64,000 bases of DNA, taken from positions 1,674,001 through 1,738,000 of the forward strand of contig OZ244957.1 in assembly GCA_965222535.1 (NCBI GenBank), written 5' to 3'. The translations under genes and the position numbers were made by a program. The DNA is from G965222535 sp965222535. Lineage in GTDB: Bacteria; Pseudomonadota; Gammaproteobacteria; HK1. Position 1 is the first letter of the stretch; each line of letters starts with the position of its first letter. The notes beneath the pieces are model-generated. The model worked only from the letters and a program-made list of their open reading frames with translations, was not told the DNA's origin and searched no databases. This document shows, piece after piece, positions 1 through 8,532 of this stretch.

Positions 1-168
1 CCAACGGTTGTATGGTAGGGTTAACACCGCATTGGTTATCACTAATTGATCGATAATCATTCTTCAAAAGAAAATCCCAACCGAGAAGCGGAAACCGTAA
101 GCAAAGTTCACGTTTTCAAGGCATCCATTCGTTTATATTTTATACATCCTAGAATCAGGGTGTCTTCT

Positions 169-423
169 ATGCCAGAATCAACTGCTCTGGGATCGGTCAA
201 ACAACGGCTTCAACGTTTGAATTATACGTTACGCACTGAGGGCAGTTACGTTAGCTGTTTTCGACAATTCATTTTATTTTATCAAAAATGCCTCCCTTCT
301 GAATTGGGCGAAAACGAGATGGAACAGTTCCTGACCTATTTGGCGGTAGAGCGTAAGATGGCTCCTTCAACTCAGAATCAAGCACTATCTTTTGGTGTTT
401 ATGTATCGAGAGGTATTGGATAG
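169..423 (+). pseudogene. Truncated integron-type tyrosine recombinase, N-terminal stub
   Basis: The frame from the ATG at 169 gives about 75 residues resembling the N-terminal SAM-like core-binding domain of integron/phage tyrosine recombinases. The motifs RTEGSYVSCFRQFILFYQ and FLTYLAVERKMAPSTQNQAL match the usual wording of this domain. The homology stops abruptly after STQNQALS; a short unrelated tail and a stop follow, right where repeat R1 begins. The whole catalytic domain (R..HxRH..Y) is missing, so this cannot recombine DNA. An in-frame ATG at 46 exists, but the residues between 46 and 169 show no family resemblance. Confidence 0.75.
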
Positions 424-430
424 ATGATGA

Positions 431-495
431 TGCCCCTTCCCCCAAGCCCCATCCTGTTGAGGCTTTTCGAGGTGCCCGGTGCCCGGTGCCCGGTG
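431..495 (-). repeat. R1 repeat copy followed by three 7-bp GGTGCCC units
   Basis: Positions 431-478 read as the C-rich strand of the dispersed R1 element (G-rich form TCGAAAAACC...GGGATGGGGG...GGGGGAAGGG). The end of the element, GGTGCCC, is repeated three times in tandem at 471-491, directly before the livG start. The repeat therefore occupies the place where the promoter and ribosome binding site of livG would be expected. Confidence 0.7.
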
Positions 496-499
496 ATTG

Positions 500-1282
500 A
501 TGATGGGCGATGACGGCACACAACTGCAGCCGGTATTAGCGATCAGCCATGTCAGCAAGCGCTTTGGCGGTTTGGCTGCGCTGGATGATGTTAGCTTTGA
601 GGTGCAATCAGGGAGAATCCACGGGTTAATCGGTCCTAACGGTGCTGGGAAGAGTACGTTATTCAAAAATATCGCTGGTTTTTACACTCCGACCAAAGGA
701 GAAATCATTTATCAGGGGCATAACATTTGTGGCAAAAGTCCCCATGCCATCGCCAAACTGGGCATCGTTCGAACGTTCCAAGAAACCACCTTGTTTGAGG
801 AATTGACGGTATTTGAAAACGTATTGATCGGATGCCATATCACCGCACGCACGGATCTTCTGTCTGCAATTTTGCATCGTGACCGGCGCAAACAACACAG
901 CGCCGCTAAAAAAGCCACTGAAGTGCTGGAATTTATGGGGCTGAGCGAACGCAAACAGCAATTGGCTTCACAGTTACCGTTGGGTTCGCAACGTACATTG
1001 GCAGTTTCCATCGCCCTCGCGGCAGAGCCGAAACTGCTGCTGATGGATGAGCCTTTTGCCGGCATGAATCTGGAGGAAACGCGGCAAATGATGGAGCTGA
1101 CCCGTAAAGTACAGCAATCGGGCATCAGCATCATTTTGGTAGAACACAACATGAAGGCGGTTATGGGCTTGTGTCACTATCTGACGGTGCTCAATTTTGG
1201 ACAATTACTGGCCGCAGGCACACCCGAACAAATCCGCAATAATGACAAAGTCATTGAGGCCTATTTGGGTGGCGCAAACTAA
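500..1282 (+). CDS. livG: Branched-chain amino acid ABC transporter ATP-binding protein LivG
   Basis: ATPase subunit of a Liv-type (branched-chain amino acid or related amide) importer, acting at the cytoplasmic face of the inner membrane. About 260 residues, the usual LivG length. Walker A is GPNGAGKST, Walker B is LLLMDEPFAG and the H-loop is ILVEHNM. The ABC signature is unusual: LPLGSQRTLAV where LivG proteins normally have a YGQQRRLEIAR-like string. Start codon is uncertain: TTG 497, ATG 500 and ATG 503 are consecutive in-frame codons, with no clear Shine-Dalgarno because a repeat abuts the gene. livF follows with a 14-nt overlap. The partner genes livH and livK lie 37 kb away; no livM is seen in the window. 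Confidence 0.9.
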   Translation: MMGDDGTQLQPVLAISHVSKRFGGLAALDDVSFEVQSGRIHGLIGPNGAGKSTLFKNIAGFYTPTKGEIIYQGHNICGKSPHAIAKLGIVRTFQETTLFEELTVFENVLIGCHITARTDLLSAILHRDRRKQHSAAKKATEVLEFMGLSERKQQLASQLPLGSQRTLAVSIALAAEPKLLLMDEPFAGMNLEETRQMMELTRKVQQSGISIILVEHNMKAVMGLCHYLTVLNFGQLLAAGTPEQIRNNDKVIEAYLGGAN

Positions 1283-1991
1283 TAAACTACTGGAAGTCGA
1301 TCAGATCCACGTCCACTATGGTCAGGTGGCAGCCCTGAAAGGTGTTTCTCTGGTCGTTGGGGAGGCCGATTTTGTGACTCTGATTGGTAGCAACGGTGCT
1401 GGAAAAAGCACTACCTTACGCGCCCTGTCCGGGCTCCAGCACCCCAGCTCTGGAAGCATTGTTTTTGATAACTGCGCCATCGAAAACACCCCTGCCGATC
1501 AAATTTTGAAGATGGGGATCGCCCATGTCCCTGAAGGGCGGCGGGTATTTAAAGACCTGTCGGTGATCGAAAACCTGCTCCTTGGTGCTTTTACCCGAGA
1601 TGACAAACCCGCCATCCAGCGCGATCTCGACAGCGTGTTTGAGTATTTCCCGCGCTTGCGTGAACGCAAGCGCCAGTGTGCCAGAACCATGAGCGGAGGG
1701 GAGCAGCAAATGCTGGCTATTGGGCGGGCATTGATGTCACAGCCAAGGCTGCTGTTACTGGACGAACCCTCGTTGGGCATTGCCCCGATTATTGTCCATG
1801 AGATTATGCGGATCTTAATCGATATCAATCAGCAGGGAGTCGCCATTGTTTTGGTGGAGCAGAATGCGGAATTAGCCCTCAAGTCGGCGCGCCGGGGCTA
1901 TGTACTGGAGCTCGGCGGCATCGCTCTGGCAGGAGAAGCCAGCCAGTTGATGAATAATGAACATGTTCGTAAAGCGTATTTGGGGGTTTAA
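1269..1991 (+). CDS. livF: Branched-chain amino acid ABC transporter ATP-binding protein LivF
   Basis: Second ATPase of the Liv importer. Starting at GTG 1269 gives 240 residues beginning MAQTNKLLEVDQIHVHYG, matching the family's normal N-terminus. A GAGG motif lies 9 nt upstream, so this start is preferred over the in-frame ATG at 1242. Walker A GSNGAGKST, signature MSGGEQQMLAIGRAL and Walker B LLLLDEPSLGIAP are all intact, unlike the altered signature in LivG. It overlaps the end of livG by 14 nt, indicating translational coupling. It is followed by a degraded lolA-like fragment and no permease gene, so the operon is cut off from its other subunits. Confidence 0.93.
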   Translation: MAQTNKLLEVDQIHVHYGQVAALKGVSLVVGEADFVTLIGSNGAGKSTTLRALSGLQHPSSGSIVFDNCAIENTPADQILKMGIAHVPEGRRVFKDLSVIENLLLGAFTRDDKPAIQRDLDSVFEYFPRLRERKRQCARTMSGGEQQMLAIGRALMSQPRLLLLDEPSLGIAPIIVHEIMRILIDINQQGVAIVLVEQNAELALKSARRGYVLELGGIALAGEASQLMNNEHVRKAYLGV

Positions 1992-2022
1992 TGGCGCTTT
2001 GAATACCTGCAGCCAGCACAAT

Positions 2023-2180
2023 GTGTTGATAAAGCGATCGCCGCCGGGCCTCGAGTGGATCGCGTTGAAGGCGTACCGCGAAGAGGTTGGTTTTGCCGCT
2101 ATCGGCAGTTTGACGGCCAGCAACTACGGCAGGTGGCGTTGGATGAGCGCATTGAGCCACTAACCCGCTTTGCAGATTCT
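2023..2180 (+). pseudogene. lolA-like remnant (frameshifted fragment)
   Basis: The stretch encodes PPGLEWIALKAYREEVGFAAI in one frame, then FDGQQLRQVALDERIEPLTRF in another. Together these parallel the intact LolA at 29168-29851 (TPGLEWIELIPHSEEASFATI and GFDGQQLRQMALADRIGQLT). At least one frameshift separates the halves and the rest of the gene is absent. It is a diverged fragment of a second lolA copy, stranded between livF and repeat DNA. Not functional. Confidence 0.75.
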
Positions 2181-2196
2181 TCAAGCTGCCCTGCGG

Positions 2197-2297
2197 AGCT
2201 TGTCTATTGGATTAATGATTATAAATCAACGGCTTATGTTACAGGCAAGCATGCCTCTTCCCCAAACCCTCATCCCGTTTTGGCTTTTCGAGGTCAT
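2197..2297. repeat. Long-form R1 repeat copy
   Basis: A roughly 100-bp copy of the extended R1 element: it opens with a GGAGCTTGTCTATTGGATTA string, passes through TTATAAATCAACGGCTTATG and ends in the C-rich core CTTCCCCAAACCCTCATCCC plus TTTTCGAGGT. It overlaps the 3' end of the convergent nucleotidyltransferase gene, supplying its last 18 codons and stop. Confidence 0.75.
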
Positions 2298-2955
2298 TGT
2301 TAAGTAATTCGTTGAGCTCCTGCAAGCGTTGCTGGGTGCCGACATCGTACCAACCGCCAGTATATATTTCGGCGGTGATGGCGTTGGTGCTGGCACCCGT
2401 GCGCAGCAATGCGCCAAGGGTTTGGTTTGCTGCATCTGCAACGCCAAACAACGTCGGATTAAATACCGCTATGCCGCTATACGTCAGTTGCGGACGATCA
2501 TGATTGATCAGATAGCCGTTGGTCAGCGCAAAATCGCCACCGGGGTTGTGCGGTGGGTTGGGCACCAATACCAAGTGAGCTTGCTGAGGCTGCAGGTGCC
2601 TGAGGCAGGCATAGCGGTAATCGCTCCAAATATCGCCATTGATAGCAAGAAATGGGGCATTGCCCAGTAAAGGCAGTGCCTGCCGAATGCCGTTAACGGT
2701 GCCTAGGATTCCACTGGACTCATCCGACCAGCGGATGCTCACCCCCCATTGACTGCCGTCTTTGAGGTATCCAACCAAGCACTCCCCTAACCAGCCGTGA
2801 TTGATCACCAGATCGTGGAATCCCTGTTGCGCAAGGGCGCTGATCAAATGCTCGATCAATGGGGTGCCGTTGACCTGAATGAGGGGTTTGGGGCAATGAT
2901 CGGTCAGCGGGCGCAGACGTTTACCACGTCCAGCGGCGAGCAGCATAACTTTCAT
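2239..2955 (-). CDS. Nucleotidyltransferase family protein (MurU-like sugar-1-phosphate uridylyltransferase)
   Basis: Sugar-phosphate nucleotidyltransferase of 238 residues. The N-terminal signature MLLAAGRGKRLRPL with PKPLIQVNGTPLIEH, and INGDIWSD for the metal/nucleotide site, place it with MurU/mannose-1-phosphate guanylyltransferase proteins. By family knowledge MurU makes UDP-MurNAc in the peptidoglycan recycling bypass; the next gene, a lytic transglycosylase, fits a cell-wall role. The last 18 codons (DLEKPKRDEGLGKR onward) are encoded by a dispersed R1 repeat, so the native C-terminus has been replaced or extended. The start at 2955 has no strong Shine-Dalgarno. Sugar specificity cannot be fixed from sequence. 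Confidence 0.85.
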   Translation of the reverse strand: MKVMLLAAGRGKRLRPLTDHCPKPLIQVNGTPLIEHLISALAQQGFHDLVINHGWLGECLVGYLKDGSQWGVSIRWSDESSGILGTVNGIRQALPLLGNAPFLAINGDIWSDYRYACLRHLQPQQAHLVLVPNPPHNPGGDFALTNGYLINHDRPQLTYSGIAVFNPTLFGVADAANQTLGALLRTGASTNAITAEIYTGGWYDVGTQQRLQELNELLNNDLEKPKRDEGLGKRHACL

Positions 2956-2988
2956 GGGGAGTTCGCTTGCGCTGCTTGTTGCAGCTTT

Positions 2989-4965
2989 TTAGCCACCCGC
3001 TTTGTGGACTAGTAAGCGCTGACCAGGGTGGAGTGATACGCTGTCTGACAACTGATTCCATTGACGCAGCGAAGCGGTATTGGTATTGAAGATGCGTGCT
3101 ATGAGTGGCAGTGAATCCCCAGCTTGGACAATATAATGCACCCGGTCTGGATAGAGTTTAATCTCCCCGGATAGCGGTAATCCGGCTGGATCCGGCACCA
3201 CCAGTAGTTTCCCGACTTGCAACAGCATATTTCTGGGGATCCCATTTAGGCTCATTAATTGTTCGATCGTGGTGGAATATTTTGCGGCGATGCGCGATAG
3301 TGAATCGCCGGGCTGAATGCGGTGCTTCAGTAATCCGGTGCCGCCGCCGGTGTTGGCGACGACGGTTTGGAGGGGTACCTGAATGGGTGATAGATCGAGG
3401 ATTATCAGGCGCTGACCGGGTAATAAAACGGCATTCGAATCTAACCCATTCCAGCTGGCGATGCGGCTCACCGTGGTTCTGTAACGTTTGGCGATGATGC
3501 TCAGGTTTTCCCCACGGCGCACGCGGTGTATCGCACGGATTGAGGAGCGCTCTTTGGCACGCTGCAAATGTCGGCGCAGGGGCTTGCTCAATCCAGAGAA
3601 GCTCACCTCAGCGGCTGTTTTTGCTGATAACGTGTTGGGCACCACAAGGCTGCTGCCAGCGCGGATGAAAGTGCTGCTCAGGCCGTTTAATCGTTGTAAG
3701 GTAGTGATAGCGGTATGGTAGCGCTGCGCTATTGATGACAAGCTATCGCCATTTTGAATCACATAACGAGTCCATTGGCGCCGTTGTTCAGGTATAACTT
3801 GTGATAATCGGCGACTAAAATCCGCCACTGCAGTCAACGGTATGCACAACCGCTGAGGGCCTTCTGGAGCGGTGCTCCAGCGATTGTGGGCGGGATTGAG
3901 CATATACATCTCATCTAGGCTAATGTTGGCGGCTTCGGCCGCTAACGCTAGATCGATCTGGTGGTCCAGCTCAACAACAGCAAAATAGGGGGTATCAGGG
4001 ATCGGGGGTAGCTTTATTTTGTATTTTTCTGGATCGGATATCAGCTCTATAATCGCCAGTAAGCGTGGTACATAGGCGCGGGTTTCCCGTGGCAGCTTCA
4101 ATGACCAGAAATCGGTTTTCCGCTGGCGGCGTTGATTGTGCTTGATCGCCCGGGCTACGTTGCCTTCGCCGGTGTTATAGGCGGCGATCGCCAGCAGCCA
4201 GTCGCCGTTGAATCGCTGATGCAACTTAGTCAGGTAGTCGAGCGCGGCGCGCGTTGATTCAACGACATCGCGGCGACCTTCGTACCACCAATTCTGCTTT
4301 AGCCCATAGGCTTTTCCCGTAGCGGGCATGAACTGCCATAACCCGGCAGCTCCTGCAGGTGAATAAGCAAATGGTTGGAAAGCGCTTTCCACGATGGGCA
4401 GTAACGCCAGATCCATGGGCATCTGACGCCGCTCCAGTTCAGCGACAATGTGTGCCAGATAGCGTCGCGCACGTTCTCCGACTTGCGCCATGTAATGTGG
4501 GTGCTGCGTGTACCATTTCATTTCCTGACGGACACGTCGACTTTTGGGGCGTGGGAACTGAAACCCGGAGCGAATCTTACCCCACACATCGGCACCACTG
4601 CTCAACAGAACTTCCGCATCAAAAGGCGCACGCAAGCGCGGCTCGCGAATGGCCTGATCGTAAACCGTATCGTCAGTAATCAGTGCTGGCGGCAGGTAGT
4701 ACGCTAAATTAAAAGAGGATTCGGGTGAAACCTCTGGTGGATCCAGCGAACTCTCTGGTAGCGGCTTCAGCGAAACCTCTGGCAAGGGACGCAGTGAGAC
4801 CTCTGGGAGAGAAGTCCTAGGTGAAACCTCAGGCAGTGCCTGAACAACAGGTTTTTTTTGAGGGGGGAGGAGGGGCTGATCGGTACCTAATCTCACATCA
4901 GGGGCGCATCCCGTGATCAACACAAGCCCAAGCAGCAGGTGTAAATAATGCGCAGCGCACCCCAT
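2989..4965 (-). CDS. mltD: Membrane-bound lytic murein transglycosylase with four LysM domains (MltD-like)
   Basis: Lipoprotein transglycosylase that cleaves peptidoglycan glycan strands. The ATG at 4965 is chosen because it leaves a compact signal sequence ending in the lipobox LITGC; an upstream in-frame ATG (5049) would add 28 residues. After the lipid-anchored Cys comes a short-repeat linker (LPEVSPRTS, LPEVSLRP, LPEVSLKP and so on). Then follows an SLT domain with the catalytic Glu in LLPIVESAFQP, plus AGAAGLWQFMPATG and AIAAYNTGEGNVARAI. Four LysM peptidoglycan-binding units follow (YVIQNGDSLSSIAQRY, HRVRRGENLSIIAKRY, HRIQPGDSLSRIAAKY, YIVQAGDSLPLIARIF). E. coli MltD has two LysM, so this is an extended version. 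About 658 residues. Confidence 0.92.
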   Translation of the reverse strand: MGCAAHYLHLLLGLVLITGCAPDVRLGTDQPLLPPQKKPVVQALPEVSPRTSLPEVSLRPLPEVSLKPLPESSLDPPEVSPESSFNLAYYLPPALITDDTVYDQAIREPRLRAPFDAEVLLSSGADVWGKIRSGFQFPRPKSRRVRQEMKWYTQHPHYMAQVGERARRYLAHIVAELERRQMPMDLALLPIVESAFQPFAYSPAGAAGLWQFMPATGKAYGLKQNWWYEGRRDVVESTRAALDYLTKLHQRFNGDWLLAIAAYNTGEGNVARAIKHNQRRQRKTDFWSLKLPRETRAYVPRLLAIIELISDPEKYKIKLPPIPDTPYFAVVELDHQIDLALAAEAANISLDEMYMLNPAHNRWSTAPEGPQRLCIPLTAVADFSRRLSQVIPEQRRQWTRYVIQNGDSLSSIAQRYHTAITTLQRLNGLSSTFIRAGSSLVVPNTLSAKTAAEVSFSGLSKPLRRHLQRAKERSSIRAIHRVRRGENLSIIAKRYRTTVSRIASWNGLDSNAVLLPGQRLIILDLSPIQVPLQTVVANTGGGTGLLKHRIQPGDSLSRIAAKYSTTIEQLMSLNGIPRNMLLQVGKLLVVPDPAGLPLSGEIKLYPDRVHYIVQAGDSLPLIARIFNTNTASLRQWNQLSDSVSLHPGQRLLVHKAGG

Positions 4966-5049
4966 TGATCGAGAACGTGAAAGCAACGCCGTCAAGGAGT
5001 GAGCCAGGATTGATAGGCACATAAAAGAAGGGGTGATGGGGTACCGCAT

Positions 5050-5627
5050 AAGCGCTCAGTGAGCGGTGATAAGGGGCGTATTCGTTGTGTCAACGAGAGA
5101 GAAGATCCTGAGAAACCAGACAATGCGTCAGGATGTATTCGATCCATCATACAGGAGGCATACAAGATGACCAAACGGCGTCGATCTGCAGCGGAATTAA
5201 AGGCGCTTGGGGCGCTGGATGAGATACAAGGAACATAAGGGTTAAACGCTGCGGTTGATGACCAGCTTTAGCGTATCTTTTACCAACAACCAAGCCGATC
5301 CAGCGCTTCAATGTTGCCGGTCAGGGCACCCAAGGTCAGAATCAAATCAAAAGTGTCAAATTTTCCCGAAGGCAAGCACTTCCAATCTAAGTTGCATTTT
5401 TCACCGTGCAAAGTGAGTGTATGGTACCCCCATATGATGAACTGTTATGTGTTATGGATCAATAATTTATGGGATTTGGCTATTGGGGGAAGGATTATAA
5501 ATCAACGCCTTACGTTATACGTGATCATATCCCTTCCCCCAACCCCCCAGTTTTTCGAGGTACCCTTATAGTGATATAACAGCCACCTTCCTCACAGCTT
5601 CAGGCAATAGCCTTCTAACTTACAGAT
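5050..5627. other. Gene-free stretch with IS3 orfA stub and R1 copy
   Basis: Between the transglycosylase and the M24 hydrolase. It holds an IS3-type orfA stub (5167-5238) and, at 5452-5572, a long-form R1 repeat (TTATAAATCAACGCC..., then CCCTTCCCCCAACCCCCC and TTTTTCGAGGTACCC). I see no intact gene in the remainder. Confidence 0.6.
5167..5238 (+). pseudogene. IS3-family transposase orfA, N-terminal stub
   Basis: A 23-codon reading frame behind a good Shine-Dalgarno (AGGAGG just upstream) encodes MTKRRRSAAELKALGALDE. This closely parallels the start of IS3-family OrfA proteins (MTKRRRxSAEFKAKVALEA). It stops after EIQGT. No orfB or helix-turn-helix remainder is visible, so it is a relic of an IS3-type insertion. 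Confidence 0.55.
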
Positions 5628-6794
5628 TCAGGTTATATGCAATTCCCTCGATAGATTGCAAAATAGCTGAGCCCCGGTCGGGGTAACCCTTACGGCTTCG
5701 CTGACCTCTACCCCCCAATCACCCATCTGCATGACCGCTATCATGTGGAAGCAAACATTAGGTTGTAAAGCGGTCGCATCGCCTTTTTGTATATTCAGCG
5801 TTTGCTCGCCCCAATCAGGAGGGTAGCCAATACCTATTGAATAGCCTGTGCGTGAGTCTTTTCTGATTTTATATTTATCCAATACCTTCCAGAATGCTTG
5901 CGCGACATCGTCGGCAGTATTCCCTGGTTGGGTCATTTCTAATCCAGCATCAAGAGCCTCATTGGTGGCTTTTAGCGTATCGATTTTTTGTTGGTCTTTT
6001 TTGCCCAACAATACCGTTCTTGCCATTGGACAATGATAGCGGCGGTAAACCCCGGATAGCTCAACAATCGTCGCTTCCCCGGAAATGAATTTTTCATCCG
6101 TCCAAGTCAGATGGGAAGCAGATGTTCCTTTCCCTGTCGGCAACAGGGTTGCTATGCTGGGATAATCTCCGCCGAATGCTTCAGTGCCTGCGGTTAACGC
6201 TTTTTGAATATTGGCGGCTGCATCGCATTGCCTTACACCTGGGTTAATGCTGGCGAAGGCTGTTTTCATTGCTGCCTCGGTTATGCGTGCAGCCGACTGC
6301 ATTAATTCAATTTCCCGATCCGACTTAATGATTCTGACCCAGTTCACCAACCGCTGTGCATCTTTAATGGTGGCATCGGGCAAACCGTGTTTTATGGTGT
6401 GATAACACGTGGCGGTAAAATAATGACTATCCATTTCAACGGCGATAGTTAATCTATCCCATTTTTTCTGTTTAATGATTTCGACAAGGTACTGATAAGG
6501 ATGAGAAGGCGGGGTATGAATATATTTCTCAGGGTAGTTTATTATATTTTGATGCGACAAATAGGTTTTTATATAAGCCCCTCCAACGTCTTGATCTCTT
6601 AAGAAACATATCGGCTCATCTTCATTAATATGCACCAGAACGCACTGAGCGTAATAGAAAGACCAGGCGTCGTATCCGCTGATATAATTCATATTCGCCG
6701 GATCCTGAGAAATTAATAAATCAATTCCCCGTGTTGCCATTACATGTTTAATGCACGCCAATCTGTGTTTGTACTCGGCTGTTTCAAAAAGCAT
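5628..6794 (-). CDS. M24-family metallopeptidase-like hydrolase (ectoine hydrolase/creatinase type)
   Basis: A 388-residue creatinase/prolidase-fold protein: an N-terminal creatinase domain (GIDLLISQDPANMNYISGYD) and a C-terminal pita-bread domain. The ATG at 6794 is chosen over the upstream in-frame one (6821) because GGAG lies 8-9 nt before it. At the place where canonical M24 enzymes carry metal-binding Asp residues, this protein has VELSGVYRRYHCPMARTV, a pattern I associate with the ectoine hydrolase/creatinase branch rather than metal aminopeptidases. Substrate is unproven. GC content looks lower than in neighbouring genes, suggesting a different history. An R3 hairpin (6816-6858) lies directly upstream. 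Confidence 0.75.
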   Translation of the reverse strand: MLFETAEYKHRLACIKHVMATRGIDLLISQDPANMNYISGYDAWSFYYAQCVLVHINEDEPICFLRDQDVGGAYIKTYLSHQNIINYPEKYIHTPPSHPYQYLVEIIKQKKWDRLTIAVEMDSHYFTATCYHTIKHGLPDATIKDAQRLVNWVRIIKSDREIELMQSAARITEAAMKTAFASINPGVRQCDAAANIQKALTAGTEAFGGDYPSIATLLPTGKGTSASHLTWTDEKFISGEATIVELSGVYRRYHCPMARTVLLGKKDQQKIDTLKATNEALDAGLEMTQPGNTADDVAQAFWKVLDKYKIRKDSRTGYSIGIGYPPDWGEQTLNIQKGDATALQPNVCFHMIAVMQMGDWGVEVSEAVRVTPTGAQLFCNLSRELHIT

Positions 6795-6815
6795 CGTGGA
6801 TCTCCGATGGATTAT

Positions 6816-6858
6816 GGACACTTTGAAAAACCAACTTGGCTAGCTTTTCAAAGTGTCC
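6816..6858. repeat. R3 hairpin copy 1
   Basis: Inverted repeat GGACACTTTGAAAA / TTTTCAAAGTGTCC around the conserved core ACCAACTTGGCTAGC. It sits between the MOSC gene, whose stop codon it supplies, and the M24 gene start. It may act as a terminator or processing hairpin for the MOSC transcript. Other copies: 11324, 20411, 35238, 41605. Confidence 0.75.
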
Positions 6859-7667
6859 AGCACGGTTACTTCGGCACCGAGCTTCAGTGCGGCGGATCCG
6901 CAAGGCACCCCTCTGGGGATTAAATTCTGACCGAAGCACACGCCACCTTGCGGATGACGGCGATAGGTGGCCAAGGTGCGCAGTGGCTCCTGATTCGGGC
7001 TGCGCTCACCGCTGGCCGGATCGATGGTGGTAAACACACAGCGTGTGCAGGCTTTAACCGCCTCAAAATGGATGCCGCCGATCGACAAATAGCGCCATGC
7101 GTCTTCGGCATAAGGCGTCGCGCCGCTGATCACTAGATTCGGACGAAAGCGTGCCATGCTGATCGGCGCAGTGCAGCGACCGCTGAGATCGCCAAGTGAT
7201 TCTTCGGTGGTCAGCAGCAACGGGTAACCATCGGCAAAGCTGACGCTATCGCTTTCTTGACCATACACCGGATCGACCGGGCGCACACAGGCCTCGGTCA
7301 TCTCCACTAGGCGTACCCGCACGCCCAATAATTGACTGAACCATGCAGCTGCCAAAGCACCACAATCGACGGCAGCGCATTGCGATCCCCAGATGGTCAC
7401 GAAAGGGCCGGTGGTTGCCGCTGCAGCAGAGGTCACCGACAGCGCTTGCCACTCAGGTGCTTGCAGGCGCAGGCCGCCATCAATCAATGCCACGCTGACC
7501 TGCGTCAGGAGAGGGTATTCGCGCCCGGTAATAAAACGCCGCTGCATATCCACCAGCATATACCGTCGATCGCCGTGCAGTCCGCGCGCTTCAACGCCAG
7601 CCATCGACAACGCGACTCCACGGGTTGATTTGATCGGGTAAATGTAGATCCCACTTAGTTTCAGCAT
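6840..7667 (-). CDS. MOSC domain-containing protein (YcbX-like)
   Basis: A 275-residue MOSC protein: N-terminal beta-barrel (LSGIYIYPIKSTRGVALS, GLHGDRRYMLVD) followed by the MOSC domain (MARFRPNLVISG, EDAWRYLSIG, VKACTRCVFTTIDP with the expected Cys). Family members handle molybdenum-cofactor sulfur transfer or reduction of N-hydroxylated bases; the E. coli homologue YcbX also has a ferredoxin domain, which is absent here. The protein ends VTVLDTLKS with its stop inside an R3 hairpin. Monocistronic appearance; the SDR gene lies upstream on the same strand. Confidence 0.87.
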   Translation of the reverse strand: MLKLSGIYIYPIKSTRGVALSMAGVEARGLHGDRRYMLVDMQRRFITGREYPLLTQVSVALIDGGLRLQAPEWQALSVTSAAAATTGPFVTIWGSQCAAVDCGALAAAWFSQLLGVRVRLVEMTEACVRPVDPVYGQESDSVSFADGYPLLLTTEESLGDLSGRCTAPISMARFRPNLVISGATPYAEDAWRYLSIGGIHFEAVKACTRCVFTTIDPASGERSPNQEPLRTLATYRRHPQGGVCFGQNLIPRGVPCGSAALKLGAEVTVLDTLKS

Positions 7668-7764
7668 CGGCGTTTACCGGACGGTTGTCACCGTATCGGG
7701 CGCGCTGGGTTTGGTCGCAGGCACTGCTATGCTGCCTGTTATGCGCACGCCAACGCTACGCCGC

Positions 7765-8532
7765 TTATTGCGCAGTCCAGCCACCGTCAACTTTGAGGCT
7801 GCTGCCGGTTACAATCGCCGCCGCCGGGGAGGCCAGATACGACACCGCGGCAGCAACCTCCTCTATACTGCCGAAACGCCCGCTGGGGATCTTGCTTAGC
7901 ATTTCATCACGAAAACCGGGCTGTTGCAGGAACGGTTGCGTCAAAGGGGTTTCGATAAAGGTAGGTGCTACGCTATTGACGCGGATATTATGGCGCGCCA
8001 ACTCAACCGCCATGGCCTTAGTCAGGCCCTCAAGTCCGTGCTTGGTCATGCAATACACGCTGCGCCGCACCGCGCCGACATGGCCCATTTGCGAGCTCAT
8101 GTTGATAATTGAGCCATAGTTGTTGCGTACCATCACGCGCGCTGCGCTGCGTGCTACGCGAAACGCCGCACGCAGATTCAGGGCTATCACCTGATCCAAG
8201 GCGTGATCATCGACTTCCAGAAATCCCTGCGGGATATTGGTGCCGGCATTGTTGACCATGATATGCAAACAATCTAGGGCTTCAATGCGCTGCAATACCG
8301 CATCCGCAGTGACATCCTCAGGCCAGATGTGCACCGTTCCCAGCGCTTCCGCCGCCAGCTTCTCGAGCTTTTCACGGTGGCGCGCAACGGCGATCACCGT
8401 GGCACCAGCGGCGGATAGTGCCAGCGCGCACCCACGTCCTAAGCCGCCGCTGGCACCGGTGACCAAGGCTACTTGGCCTTCGATCCCTTGCGCGAAGAAC
8501 GGCGGTGCTGCTTTGCGTTGCTCTGCTGTCAT
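7765..8532 (-). CDS. Short-chain dehydrogenase/reductase (SDR)
   Basis: Classical SDR oxidoreductase of 255 residues. Cofactor-binding TGASGGLGRG, structural NNAG and the catalytic set S (NMSSQMGHVG) and Y-x-x-x-K (YCMTK) are all present, as is the C-terminal VDGGW. The ATG at 8532 is chosen because GGGA lies six nt before it; the ATG at 8538 is directly adjacent to that motif. It resembles 3-oxoacyl-ACP reductase or gluconate 5-dehydrogenase-type enzymes, but the substrate cannot be told from sequence. Confidence 0.9.
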   Translation of the reverse strand: MTAEQRKAAPPFFAQGIEGQVALVTGASGGLGRGCALALSAAGATVIAVARHREKLEKLAAEALGTVHIWPEDVTADAVLQRIEALDCLHIMVNNAGTNIPQGFLEVDDHALDQVIALNLRAAFRVARSAARVMVRNNYGSIINMSSQMGHVGAVRRSVYCMTKHGLEGLTKAMAVELARHNIRVNSVAPTFIETPLTQPFLQQPGFRDEMLSKIPSGRFGSIEEVAAAVSYLASPAAAIVTGSSLKVDGGWTAQ

